DNA from: Chitinophaga eiseniae
Lineage (GTDB): Bacteria > Bacteroidota > Bacteroidia > Chitinophagales > Chitinophagaceae
NCBI RefSeq assembly: GCF_012641265.1
Contig: NZ_JABAHZ010000001.1
Span: 1,807,446 to 1,871,445 of the forward strand
Direction: 5' to 3'
DNA: 64,000 bases
The translations under genes were made by a program, and so were the position numbers. Of the stretch, positions 9,109 to 17,991 are shown one piece after another. Every line of letters starts with the position of its first letter. Position 1 is the first letter of the stretch. The notes under the pieces are model-generated. The model was not told the origin of the DNA. It saw nothing but the letters and a program-made list of their open reading frames with translations, and did not search any database.

Positions 9109-9145
9109 AACAAAAAAACTCATGCAATACATGAGTTTTTTTGTT
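9109..9145. terminator. Bidirectional terminator-like hairpin without an adjacent gene end
   Basis: Arms 9109-9124 and 9130-9145 form a perfect 16-bp stem with a 5-nt loop; the stem ends in A/T runs that give a U-tract on either strand. The susD stop is 134 bp away and has its own terminator, so this one may close a short RNA on the plus strand or act as a backup. Confidence 0.7.
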
Positions 9146-9206
9146 CTATTAAGAGAAAAAATCAATTATTACATTTAATAAAAATGGTCACCACGATACC
9201 CCATAA

Positions 9207-9241
9207 AAAAACAGGGACGCCTCCTGTGCGTCCCTGTTTTT
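9207..9241 (-). terminator. Terminator of the susCD unit
   Basis: Arms 9207-9220 and 9228-9241 are exact reverse complements (14 bp, 7-nt loop) with a T-run on the minus-strand 3' side, 38 bp beyond the susD stop codon. Confidence 0.85.
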
Positions 9242-9278
9242 ACTGTTACTGTAATGGTCAAATCACACTAACGACTCT

Positions 9279-11021
9279 TTATTGCATAGGATCGAAATCG
9301 CCTCCCCAGTTGTTATTTTGTTTAAACAGCGGGTTACGGTCTAATATAGTTTTAGGAATACCGTAAATATAGTATTGATCTTTGATGGCAATATCTACCG
9401 CATCGGTGGCGATCACGGTGGAAGTAAACCTGTTCCATACGGTATTGATATCCGACAGCGGCGTAACATCCGGTTGGCCAGCCTTCAGCAGCACTGCAAT
9501 ACCATGGCGCTGCGGAAGTGCCCTCAGGTAATCAAACATCTTCCAGCGGCGTAAATCGTTCATGCGTTTATTTTCAAAGCAGAACTCCACGAAACGTTCT
9601 TTCTGTATCAATTTGCGGATATCTGGCTGGGTGGCAGCTGTAATGCCATAATTGCCCAGCGTACCAGGTAAAACGCCTGCACGGGACCTGATTTGCTTCA
9701 ATACATCCAATGCCACTGCTGTGTTGCCCACTTCATTGGCGCATTCGCCATAGTTCATCAACACTTCTGCATAACGGATTTCAATCCAGTCAACCGCTGC
9801 ATTGTATACAGTACCTTTATCAAGGGTTTTATCAATGGCCTTGATACGGTAAAAGCTGGAATTAGACCATAATGGATCCTGGGTAACGGAGTTGTGTACC
9901 CCTTCCAGGCCGGTGGCGCCACTGTAAGCCGTAATGCTGGTAAAATATGTCCACAGGTAGGTCTTATCATCGCGCATCCCTTTTAAATATTGATTAGGTG
10001 CACCATTATAGTAGATATTGGCATAAAAACGGTCATCCCTGTTGGCAAACAAGGTGTCGTAGCTTCTTGTCTGCGCTTCCCAGGCGGAGCCGTCTTTCAT
10101 CGGGAAAGCATTGACTAATTCCAATGACGGCCGGTCATATCCTACGTCATCCTTAGACCAGTTTAACGGCATCAGACCACCCTGAAAATAAGTCGCCTGC
10201 GGATAGTTGAAACGGTGTACCATGACCACCTCTTTATTCAACTCATCATCCCAGATTTTGCTGTAAGGGGTGTACAATCCTTTTCCGCGTGCATCCAGGA
10301 ACTCTTTAGCGGCTTTATTGGCGTCGAACGCCTTCTGCCAGGAAGCAATTCCACCTAAACCGTTAAATAAGGGGCTGGCATAAAACAACAGCACTCTTCC
10401 TTTAAAAGCCATGGCCACTCCTTTATCCACCCGGCCCATATCATCGCCGGTAAAAGCATCGGGCAACAATGCAATCGCATCATCGAGATCCTTTAAAATC
10501 TGTGTCACACACTCGGAAGTTTTGCTCCGCGGGCGCTGCAGCGCAGTCAGATCGGAGGTAGGCGGCTGCGCTTCCAGGATCAGCGGTACCCCACCATAGT
10601 TGCTTACCAGGTCATGGTAGGCCCAGGCTCTCCAGAACAGCGCCTGCCCTTTAATTTTATCTTTATCTGCCTGGCTGAAAGCCGCTTTATCGATATTACC
10701 CAGCAAAATATTGATGGTTCTTATCGGCGTGTAATCCGAAAAGTAATTTCTGGAATCGAAGGTAGCTGTGCCCCTAAACCAATCGTTGGTTTGCTTTTGA
10801 TAAGGTACGCCCTCATCTGTTCCGTTGCCGCCGCCAGAGGTGTTACCCGGCATCAGGTTAGCGTAGATCTGGTTTAAATAAGCAGTGGCCATATTTACAT
10901 CTGACCATACCTGGTCAGGACCAACCGCAGAAAGGTTGGTTTTATCAAGCACCTTGCTGCAGCCGGTTAATAAAAACGGCGTCAGGACGGTGAGTATAGC
11001 AGTATTTATTTTGTTCTTCAT
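9279..11021 (-). CDS. SusD/RagB family outer-membrane glycan- or nutrient-binding lipoprotein
   Basis: A 580-residue lipoprotein (signal MKNKINTAILTVLTPFLLTGC, lipobox LLTGC) with the SusD-like TPR fold markers: VWSDVNMATAYLNQIYANL near the N-terminus, QALFWRAWAYHDLVSNYGGVPLIL, and the C-terminal IQKERFVEFCFENKRMNDLRRWK signature. It forms the extracellular lid of the SusC channel encoded immediately upstream. The ATG at 11021 is chosen over an in-frame codon at 11051 because it starts the signal peptide. No glycosidase or regulator lies beside the pair, so the ligand cannot be inferred. Confidence 0.92.
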   Translation of the reverse strand: MKNKINTAILTVLTPFLLTGCSKVLDKTNLSAVGPDQVWSDVNMATAYLNQIYANLMPGNTSGGGNGTDEGVPYQKQTNDWFRGTATFDSRNYFSDYTPIRTINILLGNIDKAAFSQADKDKIKGQALFWRAWAYHDLVSNYGGVPLILEAQPPTSDLTALQRPRSKTSECVTQILKDLDDAIALLPDAFTGDDMGRVDKGVAMAFKGRVLLFYASPLFNGLGGIASWQKAFDANKAAKEFLDARGKGLYTPYSKIWDDELNKEVVMVHRFNYPQATYFQGGLMPLNWSKDDVGYDRPSLELVNAFPMKDGSAWEAQTRSYDTLFANRDDRFYANIYYNGAPNQYLKGMRDDKTYLWTYFTSITAYSGATGLEGVHNSVTQDPLWSNSSFYRIKAIDKTLDKGTVYNAAVDWIEIRYAEVLMNYGECANEVGNTAVALDVLKQIRSRAGVLPGTLGNYGITAATQPDIRKLIQKERFVEFCFENKRMNDLRRWKMFDYLRALPQRHGIAVLLKAGQPDVTPLSDINTVWNRFTSTVIATDAVDIAIKDQYYIYGIPKTILDRNPLFKQNNNWGGDFDPMQ

Positions 11022-11053
11022 TTTTTCTAAGCTTTTAATGTAAACACACATTT

Positions 11054-14000
11054 CTACAACCGGATGTCAATTCCTGCGGTAAAGGTCTTCGTAGTCGGAT
11101 AGCTCATAAACTGGGCTATTTCAGGATCATACAACTTAAATTTGGTGATGTTAAACAGGTTAGATCCCGCCAAAAATATCCTGACATCTTTCATCTTCAC
11201 TTTACTTAAGATAGCATTAGGCAGGCTATAATTGATGTTCAGGTATTTCATGCGTAAAAACCCGCCGTTGTATACGTTGAAATTGGATGTCCAGGTATAC
11301 CCATATGAATGAGGATCACCCCATGGATATATTTTAGGCGTAGTACCATTTGGATTATCCGTGGTCCAGGAATCAGCGTGGTATGCAGGCACTTTTCCGC
11401 CGCCGCCAAAATTCCGGCCCCAGGCATCATTATAAGAGATCTTATAGCCGGCGAGCCCGGAGAATAACGCTTCAATTGTAAAGCCTTTGTATGATAAGGA
11501 AACATTCAGTCCGTAGCTGATCGGCGCATGGTCTGCCCCGAAATAGTTACCTAACACTACCTGGTCGTAACTATCTACCTTATTATCAGGTTTGCCATTT
11601 GGACCGCTGATATCTGCAAACAACATATCTCCCAATGCCGGCGCTACACCATTGATCGTGTAACCTGCTGGTAAATTGTCGAGGTCTTTTTGTGTACGGA
11701 GGATACCCAATGCCTGGTAGCCGGTTCCATAATTCAGGGGTTTGCCGTTAGGGTTGGCATAATCCTGGGTATTGGCTGCTACATCTTTCCGGATTACTTT
11801 ATTGGCGGCATAGGTAAACATACCTTTCACGTTGTAGCTAAAGTTGCGGCCAATATTGTTATTGTATCCCAACTCTATTTCAATACCATGAGAACTTACT
11901 TTACCGTAGTTTTCCGGAGGCAGGGTTGTTCCAAATTCGTTGGGGACAGCCAGTATCCTGGATCCTAAGATATCGTAAGACTGACGTTTCCAGTAATCAA
12001 AGCTGAACCTGATATTCTTATACAGGGTAGCGTCTACACCAAAGCCGGCAGAATTCGATTTTTCCCAGGTAAGGTTGCTATTGGGAAGACCACCATACCT
12101 CAAAAGTGGCGCAGGGGTGCCATTAGCGCCCAGGAAATAGGTACCACTCGAGATAATATATTGTTCCATCCATCTCCAACGGCTGTTAGGATCATCTTTG
12201 TCCAGGATGTCGTTACCAGTAGTAGCGTAGGATGCACGCAGCTTTAAGAAATCAACAGCACGACCTACTGCTGATGAGCTGAAAAAGTTTTCCCTTGAAA
12301 TTACCCAACCACCGGACACAGATGGGAACCAGCCCCATCTTTTACCAGGTGCAAAGTTGGTAGAACCATCTCTACGCACAGAGGCGCTAAACAGGTATTT
12401 GGCATCGTAATCATAATTGATCCTTCCGATATAGGATAACCTTCCGATCTCTTTTTCACCACCACCGGTTACCCAATCCGCATTGTTGGCGCTGGTGTAT
12501 AAAAACTGGTCAGAAGCTATCAGTGGGAAATTGTATCGTGTTACGCCAAAAGCATTATTAAACCCTTCAAATTGTTCATACACAAACAAAGCGCCTATCG
12601 TATGTTTTCCAAAAGTATTGTCGTAATTCACCTGTGTATTGAACTGGTAGTTGTTATCCCTGGTATATGCATTTCCCAGGTAAGGGGTTCCCGGATCTCC
12701 ACTCATGGTGGTACCGGTCAGCGTATCGCTATATATCAGGCCATTAGGACCCGTTTTCTTAAAATTGTATAATAATTGCTTTTTAGCAAATGTCTTTATA
12801 TAGTTATTGTCAAAGTTTTTGCTATAAGTCCCCTTTACACTCAACCCTTTTACAAATGGTATTTTGTATTCAGCCGTAACGAGCGCATCTATCTGCTGAT
12901 TGTTGTTACGCCAGTATCCACCGTTTCTCATCATCTCTATTGGGTTTCCCAACCAACCTGGGTTATTAGGTTTACCATTGATGTAAGGGCTGGCGAAAAC
13001 ATCCCAATACAAGAGCTTACCCCAGAGGTTATTCAAGTCATCGGAGCCATAATCATATGTAAAGTTGAAACGGCTACGGGTACCATAGCTGGTGCTCAGG
13101 TTCAAACCGAGTGTAAGGTTTTTCACCAGGTTAGCCTCCAGATTACCGCGCAGGTTATATTTCTTGTAGTTTACCTGCGGTAGGAACCCATTTTCGCTTA
13201 CATAGGATCCACCTATGTATCCCCTGATTTTTTCGTTGCCACCGGAAGCGCTTAACGCATAGTGCTGGCTGTTAGGATTGGTATATGCCGCTTTGTAATA
13301 GTTATCGCCATTGGGGTTATTTTTCAGCACCCAGGCAATTTCCTCGTCACTCAGGCCGCCGTTCACTGATTTCGACAAATTTAAACCGTCTTTTACCGGC
13401 ATATATTTAGGTAATGCACCTACCCGTTGTGTATTGTACGTGGCATTAAAATTTATAACGGCTGCCCCGCTTTTGCCGGTTTTAGTTGTCACCAGGATAG
13501 CGCCGTTGGAGGAACGGGAACCGTAGATCGCTGCGGAAGCCGCATCTTTCAACACGGTGATATCGGCCACCTCGTTCGGATCCAACGCATCGAAGCTGGT
13601 CTTATCGCGTACTATTCCGTCAATTACATACAGTGGTTCCACGGCGCTGTTACTAAAAGAAGAAGCCGATCTTACTTTCACGGTTGAACCAATGCCAGGT
13701 GTTCCGGTAGGTGAGCTGACAAAAACACCGGATAAACGACCTGCTAATGTGTTAGACAGGTTAGTAGCAGGAATCAGCGCAATGTCCTTTCCACTCATAG
13801 AGGAAACAGCAGACGTCATTTTAGCGCGCTTCTGCGTACCATACCCTACTACCACCACATCCGTTAATTCGGTAGTAGCTGTACTCAACCTGACAGTAAG
13901 CGGAGAAGTTCCGGCTACCGCATAAGTGGTGCGGAAGCCAGTCATCGTAACCCTGATCCGGGCGCCGCTGGAAGCAGTGATTTCAAATTTACCATCCTGC

Positions 14001-14185
14001 TTGGTAATTGTTCCGTTTTTTGCATTTCCGTCTTCGCTGACCGTTGCCCCTGGGAGTGGCATTCCCAGGGAATCGGTAACGATACCTTTGACGTTAATTT
14101 TGTTCTGTGCATACACCCGTGTAGCACACAGGAATACCAGGCATAGGAGTGCCATGGCTCCTAGAAGCGATTTAGTTTGGTTCAT
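11054..14185 (-). CDS. SusC/RagA family TonB-linked outer-membrane transporter
   Basis: A 1043-residue protein with signal peptide (ending VYA-Q), an N-terminal carboxypeptidase-regulatory-like domain (about 30-105, VKGIVTDSLGMPLPGATVSE), the SusC signature LTDVVVVGYGTQKRAKMT, a plug domain with VRSASSFSN and PLYVIDGI plus ITVLKDAASAAIYGSRSSNG, and a long beta-barrel ending in a hydrophobic residue pattern (TAGIDIRL). It imports a ligand with TonB energy together with the SusD partner, whose gene begins 32 bp downstream. About 280 bp upstream separate it from the DUF899 gene. Confidence 0.93.
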   Translation of the reverse strand: MNQTKSLLGAMALLCLVFLCATRVYAQNKINVKGIVTDSLGMPLPGATVSEDGNAKNGTITKQDGKFEITASSGARIRVTMTGFRTTYAVAGTSPLTVRLSTATTELTDVVVVGYGTQKRAKMTSAVSSMSGKDIALIPATNLSNTLAGRLSGVFVSSPTGTPGIGSTVKVRSASSFSNSAVEPLYVIDGIVRDKTSFDALDPNEVADITVLKDAASAAIYGSRSSNGAILVTTKTGKSGAAVINFNATYNTQRVGALPKYMPVKDGLNLSKSVNGGLSDEEIAWVLKNNPNGDNYYKAAYTNPNSQHYALSASGGNEKIRGYIGGSYVSENGFLPQVNYKKYNLRGNLEANLVKNLTLGLNLSTSYGTRSRFNFTYDYGSDDLNNLWGKLLYWDVFASPYINGKPNNPGWLGNPIEMMRNGGYWRNNNQQIDALVTAEYKIPFVKGLSVKGTYSKNFDNNYIKTFAKKQLLYNFKKTGPNGLIYSDTLTGTTMSGDPGTPYLGNAYTRDNNYQFNTQVNYDNTFGKHTIGALFVYEQFEGFNNAFGVTRYNFPLIASDQFLYTSANNADWVTGGGEKEIGRLSYIGRINYDYDAKYLFSASVRRDGSTNFAPGKRWGWFPSVSGGWVISRENFFSSSAVGRAVDFLKLRASYATTGNDILDKDDPNSRWRWMEQYIISSGTYFLGANGTPAPLLRYGGLPNSNLTWEKSNSAGFGVDATLYKNIRFSFDYWKRQSYDILGSRILAVPNEFGTTLPPENYGKVSSHGIEIELGYNNNIGRNFSYNVKGMFTYAANKVIRKDVAANTQDYANPNGKPLNYGTGYQALGILRTQKDLDNLPAGYTINGVAPALGDMLFADISGPNGKPDNKVDSYDQVVLGNYFGADHAPISYGLNVSLSYKGFTIEALFSGLAGYKISYNDAWGRNFGGGGKVPAYHADSWTTDNPNGTTPKIYPWGDPHSYGYTWTSNFNVYNGGFLRMKYLNINYSLPNAILSKVKMKDVRIFLAGSNLFNITKFKLYDPEIAQFMSYPTTKTFTAGIDIRL

Positions 14186-14406
14186 AAATAAATAGGTAGT
14201 TAATCTGTGGAATTACTTGTTCATTGTCCGACCAATTATAATTCTAATCAGGGTTAAAGTTCTTATCTTGTCAATCAGAATACCACCCTTAATTTGACCA
14301 TTACAAATGCTATTTTTGCAGGCTTCGAAAAGTGCGCTATATGGAGATTCATTCAAGGGAAAATAAGATGTGATGGTGGAGAAACGACTACTCCATAGTA
14401 AAAATG

Positions 14407-14441
14407 AAAAGCAGGTCTGGGTGATACCCAGACCTGCTTTT
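14407..14441 (-). terminator. Terminator of the DUF899 gene
   Basis: Arms 14407-14422 and 14426-14441 form a 16-bp perfect stem with a 3-nt loop, 24 bp beyond the DUF899 stop; the stem ends in AAAA/TTTT. No separate regulatory site was identified between it and the susC start. Confidence 0.85.
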
Positions 14442-14464
14442 ATAAATGCGGTTGCGTGTCGTCG

Positions 14465-15262
14465 TTAAACCGGGCGTTTATCATACTCATCATGGCGGCG
14501 CCACCAAACACCGTTTGCCTCATTGCGGCCTTTAGGCGCCCGGTCCAGCCATTGGTAAACGTTCCACAGGCTATCGAGTCCACGGGCGTAGGCAGAATAA
14601 GTATGATAAATAACCCCGTCTTCCATGGCGAAGGTGCTCATACCAGGTCGATCGCGATGAAACGTAGGTATATCTGTTCCGCACATCGCTGCAAACTTTG
14701 CTTCAGCGGATTGCCCCCCACTCTCCTGCTCCGGACGCCATTCGAAGGCAGCTTCTTTCCGGTAGTTGTATTCCACTTCTCCTGCCCTTTGCTCATCTTC
14801 TGTAAACCAGACATTAAAATCGTGGTTAAAATCGCCCGGGTGAGACGATGCCCAGGGGAAAGTCCAGCCCATGCGCTGTTTAAAAGCGGCTAATTTCTGT
14901 AATGGCGCGCGGGAAACTGCCCAGAACATCACATCGTGATTAGCCAGGTGTACGTCAATCCCGTTGAAGCCATCGGCAATCATAGAGCAGGATGGGCAGC
15001 CAGCGGCATAGTCCGGTCCAAACATAAAGTGATAGATCATGAGCTGCGACCGCCCCTGGAACAAATCTGCGAGAGATACCCTGCCTGCCTCTGTATCGAA
15101 ATAATAGGCTTTGTCTACCCGGATCCAGGGAAGCTCCTGGCGCCGTTGTGCCAGCTCATCGCTACGCCTGGTGAGCTCCTTCTCCTCGCGGAGTAAGGCA
15201 ATCCTGGCAGCCAGCCATTCTTTCCGCGTAGCCGCTTTCGGATGCTGATATTGATTTTCCAT
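14465..15262 (-). CDS. DUF899 family thioredoxin-like protein
   Basis: A 265-residue cytosolic protein matching the DUF899 family: N-terminal helix with WLAARIALLREEKELTRR, then ELPWIRVDKAYYFDTEAG, a thioredoxin-like core with GCPSCSMIADGFNG and the C-terminal DSLWNVYQWLDRAPKGRNE signature. The CPSC motif suggests redox chemistry, but no member function is well established. A degraded second copy of its 5' end lies at 17838-17946. Confidence 0.85.
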   Translation of the reverse strand: MENQYQHPKAATRKEWLAARIALLREEKELTRRSDELAQRRQELPWIRVDKAYYFDTEAGRVSLADLFQGRSQLMIYHFMFGPDYAAGCPSCSMIADGFNGIDVHLANHDVMFWAVSRAPLQKLAAFKQRMGWTFPWASSHPGDFNHDFNVWFTEDEQRAGEVEYNYRKEAAFEWRPEQESGGQSAEAKFAAMCGTDIPTFHRDRPGMSTFAMEDGVIYHTYSAYARGLDSLWNVYQWLDRAPKGRNEANGVWWRRHDEYDKRPV

Positions 15263-16007
15263 GATGTTGAGATTTGAGGTATACGATAGTATAAAATTAA
15301 GGGCTTCTCCCCAAGATACCTGGGGGGAAATAAGACTTTACCAGGGGGGTATCGGGCCATAGGGTCGTTAAAGACGGATTTTTAATCAGCATTCCTATCT
15401 TGTTGAGCCAATCCAATTTTCTACATCAAAAAAGAATCTAAACAGATCAAAATAGCGGTTGTTTTAAGTGTTTTATCATTTTATTTTCGTTACAACAATA
15501 TGCATCCTATGTACCCAACAGAACAACGTGTAGCAGCAATATTATCAAGTATTATTCAAACGGACCCCCTGATTAATAAATCTGTATATCCATGAGCCAA
15601 TGAATCGATATTAGCCCAATAGCAGTTTTGTTAAGCCAGAATATCTAACAGACCCATTCCTGGTACACCCACTATAATTTATAACCCTACTCATAAATAC
15701 ATCCAATAAATGTTAATCAATATAAAAACACCTGTCTTCCATTTCCCTCTGACTGCTTTAACTGGCACCATAAAAAAAATCTTCATGACCACTATTTCTA
15801 ACTAACAGAGATAAAGCATTTTCTCTCAGGCATTATCCCCGTGAGAAAGTCGGAGATTACCACGTTATCCAGAGTACTATGGTAACTGACTCCGTAGCTG
15901 CTATTTGTTTGAAGTAGTGTACAATGCAACAAACGAGGTAGCAGCAGCTCCAGAATTCAGAGCTGGAGCAGAATAAATTCCATCTTTAACAAAAAACTAT
16001 TATCAAC
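15263..16007. other. 745-bp gene-poor AT-rich region upstream of the GG-leader peptide gene
   Basis: No convincing coding frame is present; the only start-to-stop frame I found is 31 codons at 15500-15595. The right end holds two possible hairpins ahead of the peptide gene: an interrupted stem pairing 15851-15862 with 15880-15894, and a 7-bp stem pairing 15947-15953 with 15963-15969. These would lie in the 5' leader of the peptide transcript. Confidence 0.5.
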
Positions 16008-16235
16008 ATGAAAAAATTAAAACTGCAGGCCGTTCAATTTGGCGCTATCGAAGTACTTACAAGAACACAATTAAAGAACATCTTAGGTGGCGACGGCAGC
16101 GGTGGTGCAAAAGAGTGTACCAAAGACTCAGATTGCGGAACGAAAACAGTTACAAATGCCTGTGGAGATGAGGTTACAGTAAGTGGAGTCTGCTCATCAG
16201 TTACCCACAAATGCAGCTGGGGAACCGCATGTTGA
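16008..16235 (+). CDS. GG-leader six-cysteine secreted peptide precursor (RiPP/bacteriocin-like)
   Basis: A 75-residue precursor. Residues 1-28 form a leader ending in a double-glycine site (TRTQLKNILGG), of the type recognised by C39-peptidase export ABC transporters and seen in Bacteroidota natural-product precursors. The 47-residue core starts DGSGG and has six cysteines at 37, 43, 52, 62, 69 and 75, the last residue being Cys75, which suggests three disulfides. No transporter or modification enzyme is next to it, but a thioredoxin-like lipoprotein gene follows after a hairpin. Bioactivity is unknown. Alternatives are a signalling peptide or other small secreted peptide. Confidence 0.7.
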   Translation: MKKLKLQAVQFGAIEVLTRTQLKNILGGDGSGGAKECTKDSDCGTKTVTNACGDEVTVSGVCSSVTHKCSWGTAC

Positions 16236-16255
16236 TCTGATCATCGATCTCAGTC

Positions 16256-16285
16256 AAAGGGGTACGTGATATCACGTATCCCTTT
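16256..16285. terminator. 15-bp hairpin between peptide gene and thioredoxin-like gene
   Basis: Positions 16256-16270 pair with 16271-16285 through 14 Watson-Crick pairs and one G-T, around the palindrome GTGATATCAC. No T-run follows, so it may be a leaky terminator or an RNA stabiliser that sets the ratio of peptide to downstream product. Confidence 0.55.
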
Positions 16286-16309
16286 CGGCACCAATATCTA
16301 GATAAATAC

Positions 16310-17773
16310 ATGTATATGAGACGTGGTTTTCCTGGTATTCTATTACCTATAGCAGTCATTCTCTTACTTTCATCGTGTTCAAAGAAGACAATTACTTTCA
16401 TTGGAGAACATTCATTATTTACATCAAATGAATTTCACCGGGACAGTGCTGATAAGGTTGACTTCCTGATAGAAAGCAGAAAAAGGATCAAAAGAGCGCA
16501 ACTGGTATTAAGAGAAAGCCAACCAACTACCATTCATACCAAGGATCCAGTTTTCTTTTATCCTATGGGCCTGATACTTAGCTGGCGGATAGCTTATCCT
16601 GGCGATATAATAAGTGTTAGCGAAAACAACTATGGCTCCTTAATTTATCATACTTCCAATAAGCAGAGAGATGCAGCGCTATTTTGCACTAAGCTCATTG
16701 ACAGCTGCAATTTTGATCTGGAAAAGCACTTACTGGGAAAATACTATGCAGCAAATACCCCATCGTCTCCCCCAAAGGCTACCACGATAGCTGAAATTAA
16801 ACAATCCCTTGCCATTTTAACAGTCAGCAGAAACAACCTGGTAGACTCCCTGGCTGCCACCTATTCATTAACCAGAGATTTCCTGGACAACAAACGGTAC
16901 GAAATTCAGGCGGATTCACTATCAAAAACCTATTCGCTCTCTAAAGCGCTGTTAAAGCCAACTAAAAACCGGGATGAGTGGTGGGAAACATGCCAGTCAT
17001 TTATTCACGACATTAACACCCTCCCTGTAAAAACAGGTTCTTTTTTTTACTTCAGGCGTTGCGCTGAAGAGCTACTCACATACATAGCAGCGGAAAGAAA
17101 TATCAACAGTGAGCTAAAAACCACTGCCGATTTTACCAATAAGTATCATTTAATCAATGAAAATTTTTCCGGAGAAGCAAGAAATTATTTGCTGTCTGAT
17201 ATTATATATCAGACACTTTCCAAAAGACTGGATATTCCTTCCGAATACCTCCACAGCTATTTCAAGGTGTGTAGCAACAGCCAATATAAATCCGAGATAA
17301 AACATAAATTAAGGCAGAAAAGGAAGATCGACGGTATTAAACGCAGTACATCACGAAATGATGTCTTATCCATTAAAACATTTAAAAAAAGCAGTATTGA
17401 GGATATAATAAACCAGGAAAAAGGAAATATTATTCTCCTCGATTTATGGGCTAGCTGGTGCGTACCATGCCGGGAAGAGATTCCCTTTCTTAAAGCGCTG
17501 GAGAAAGAATATAGCGGGAAGGCTATCAAGTTCATTAAAATCTCTCTTGACAAAGAAATTGAAAAATGGGAAAATGCCTCTCAAAACGAAGCATTCACAG
17601 ACAACAACTACCTTTTGCTCGACATTAACCGGTCGGCGATCATTACGCAGTATAAAATAGAAACAATCCCCCGTTTTATTTTACTGGATAAACAAGGAGC
17701 AGTCATTAACGCTGATGCTCCGTCTCCCAGTGACGGAAAACTAAAAACACTCATTGACCAGTTACTGAAGTGA
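16310..17773 (+). CDS. Lipoprotein with C-terminal TlpA-like thioredoxin domain
   Basis: A 487-residue lipoprotein (signal GILLPIAVILLLSSC, lipobox LSSC). Residues about 30-365 are an unrecognised, mostly helical region. Residues about 368-487 are a thioredoxin-like domain with the active site WASWCVPC (Cys384, Cys387) and the cis-proline loop ETIPRF (Pro454). Such proteins act as periplasm- or surface-facing thiol-disulfide oxidoreductases. It starts 75 bp after the six-cysteine peptide gene on the same strand, so a role in folding or reducing the peptide is plausible but inferred. A second ATG at 16316 is an equally possible start. Confidence 0.8.
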   Translation: MYMRRGFPGILLPIAVILLLSSCSKKTITFIGEHSLFTSNEFHRDSADKVDFLIESRKRIKRAQLVLRESQPTTIHTKDPVFFYPMGLILSWRIAYPGDIISVSENNYGSLIYHTSNKQRDAALFCTKLIDSCNFDLEKHLLGKYYAANTPSSPPKATTIAEIKQSLAILTVSRNNLVDSLAATYSLTRDFLDNKRYEIQADSLSKTYSLSKALLKPTKNRDEWWETCQSFIHDINTLPVKTGSFFYFRRCAEELLTYIAAERNINSELKTTADFTNKYHLINENFSGEARNYLLSDIIYQTLSKRLDIPSEYLHSYFKVCSNSQYKSEIKHKLRQKRKIDGIKRSTSRNDVLSIKTFKKSSIEDIINQEKGNIILLDLWASWCVPCREEIPFLKALEKEYSGKAIKFIKISLDKEIEKWENASQNEAFTDNNYLLLDINRSAIITQYKIETIPRFILLDKQGAVINADAPSPSDGKLKTLIDQLLK

Positions 17774-17837
17774 CTTTATATTCATATGCCGGTATTGTGA
17801 TAATCATTATCCTCAAACTGGATAAACAAACACCTGA

Positions 17838-17946
17838 ATGCTTTCTTCTCCTCCCGAAGTAGCGTCAGCCTTGCTCGTAACCGCTTGGGGATGCTGATAT
17901 TGGTGCTCCATGATGTTGAATGGGTCCTGCCAGAGGATATCGGGCC
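17838..17946 (-). pseudogene. Relic of a second DUF899 gene (5' end only)
   Basis: Reading from an ATG at 17911 gives MEHQYQHPQAVTSK, matching MENQYQHPKAATRK of the intact DUF899 gene. Further on, the shifted frame reads ARLTLLREEKKA against ARIALLREEKEL, so a short deletion of about 16 bases has broken the frame. Upstream of the ATG, TATCGGGCC at 17938-17946 matches the same motif upstream of the intact gene (15350-15358) after a larger deletion. The rest of the gene is absent. Confidence 0.75.
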
Positions 17947-17991
17947 GTTTGGAATATTATTGCTATCAATGAGGGGCAATACCCCGATAGA

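Larger units (their letters stand above)
8819..9278. other. 460-bp intergenic region with inverted repeat and two terminators
   Basis: No protein-coding frame is supported. It holds the upstream region of the OmpA gene, a 14-bp inverted repeat with arms 83 bp apart (8956-8969 and 9039-9052), one terminator hairpin not obviously owned by any gene (9109-9145) and the terminator of the susCD unit (9207-9241). Confidence 0.6.

Noticed and set aside
15500..15595. 31-codon ATG-to-stop frame in the long gap upstream of the GG-leader peptide
   Set aside because: Too short, no double-glycine site, no cysteines and no repeat of the neighbouring peptide; not supported as a gene.
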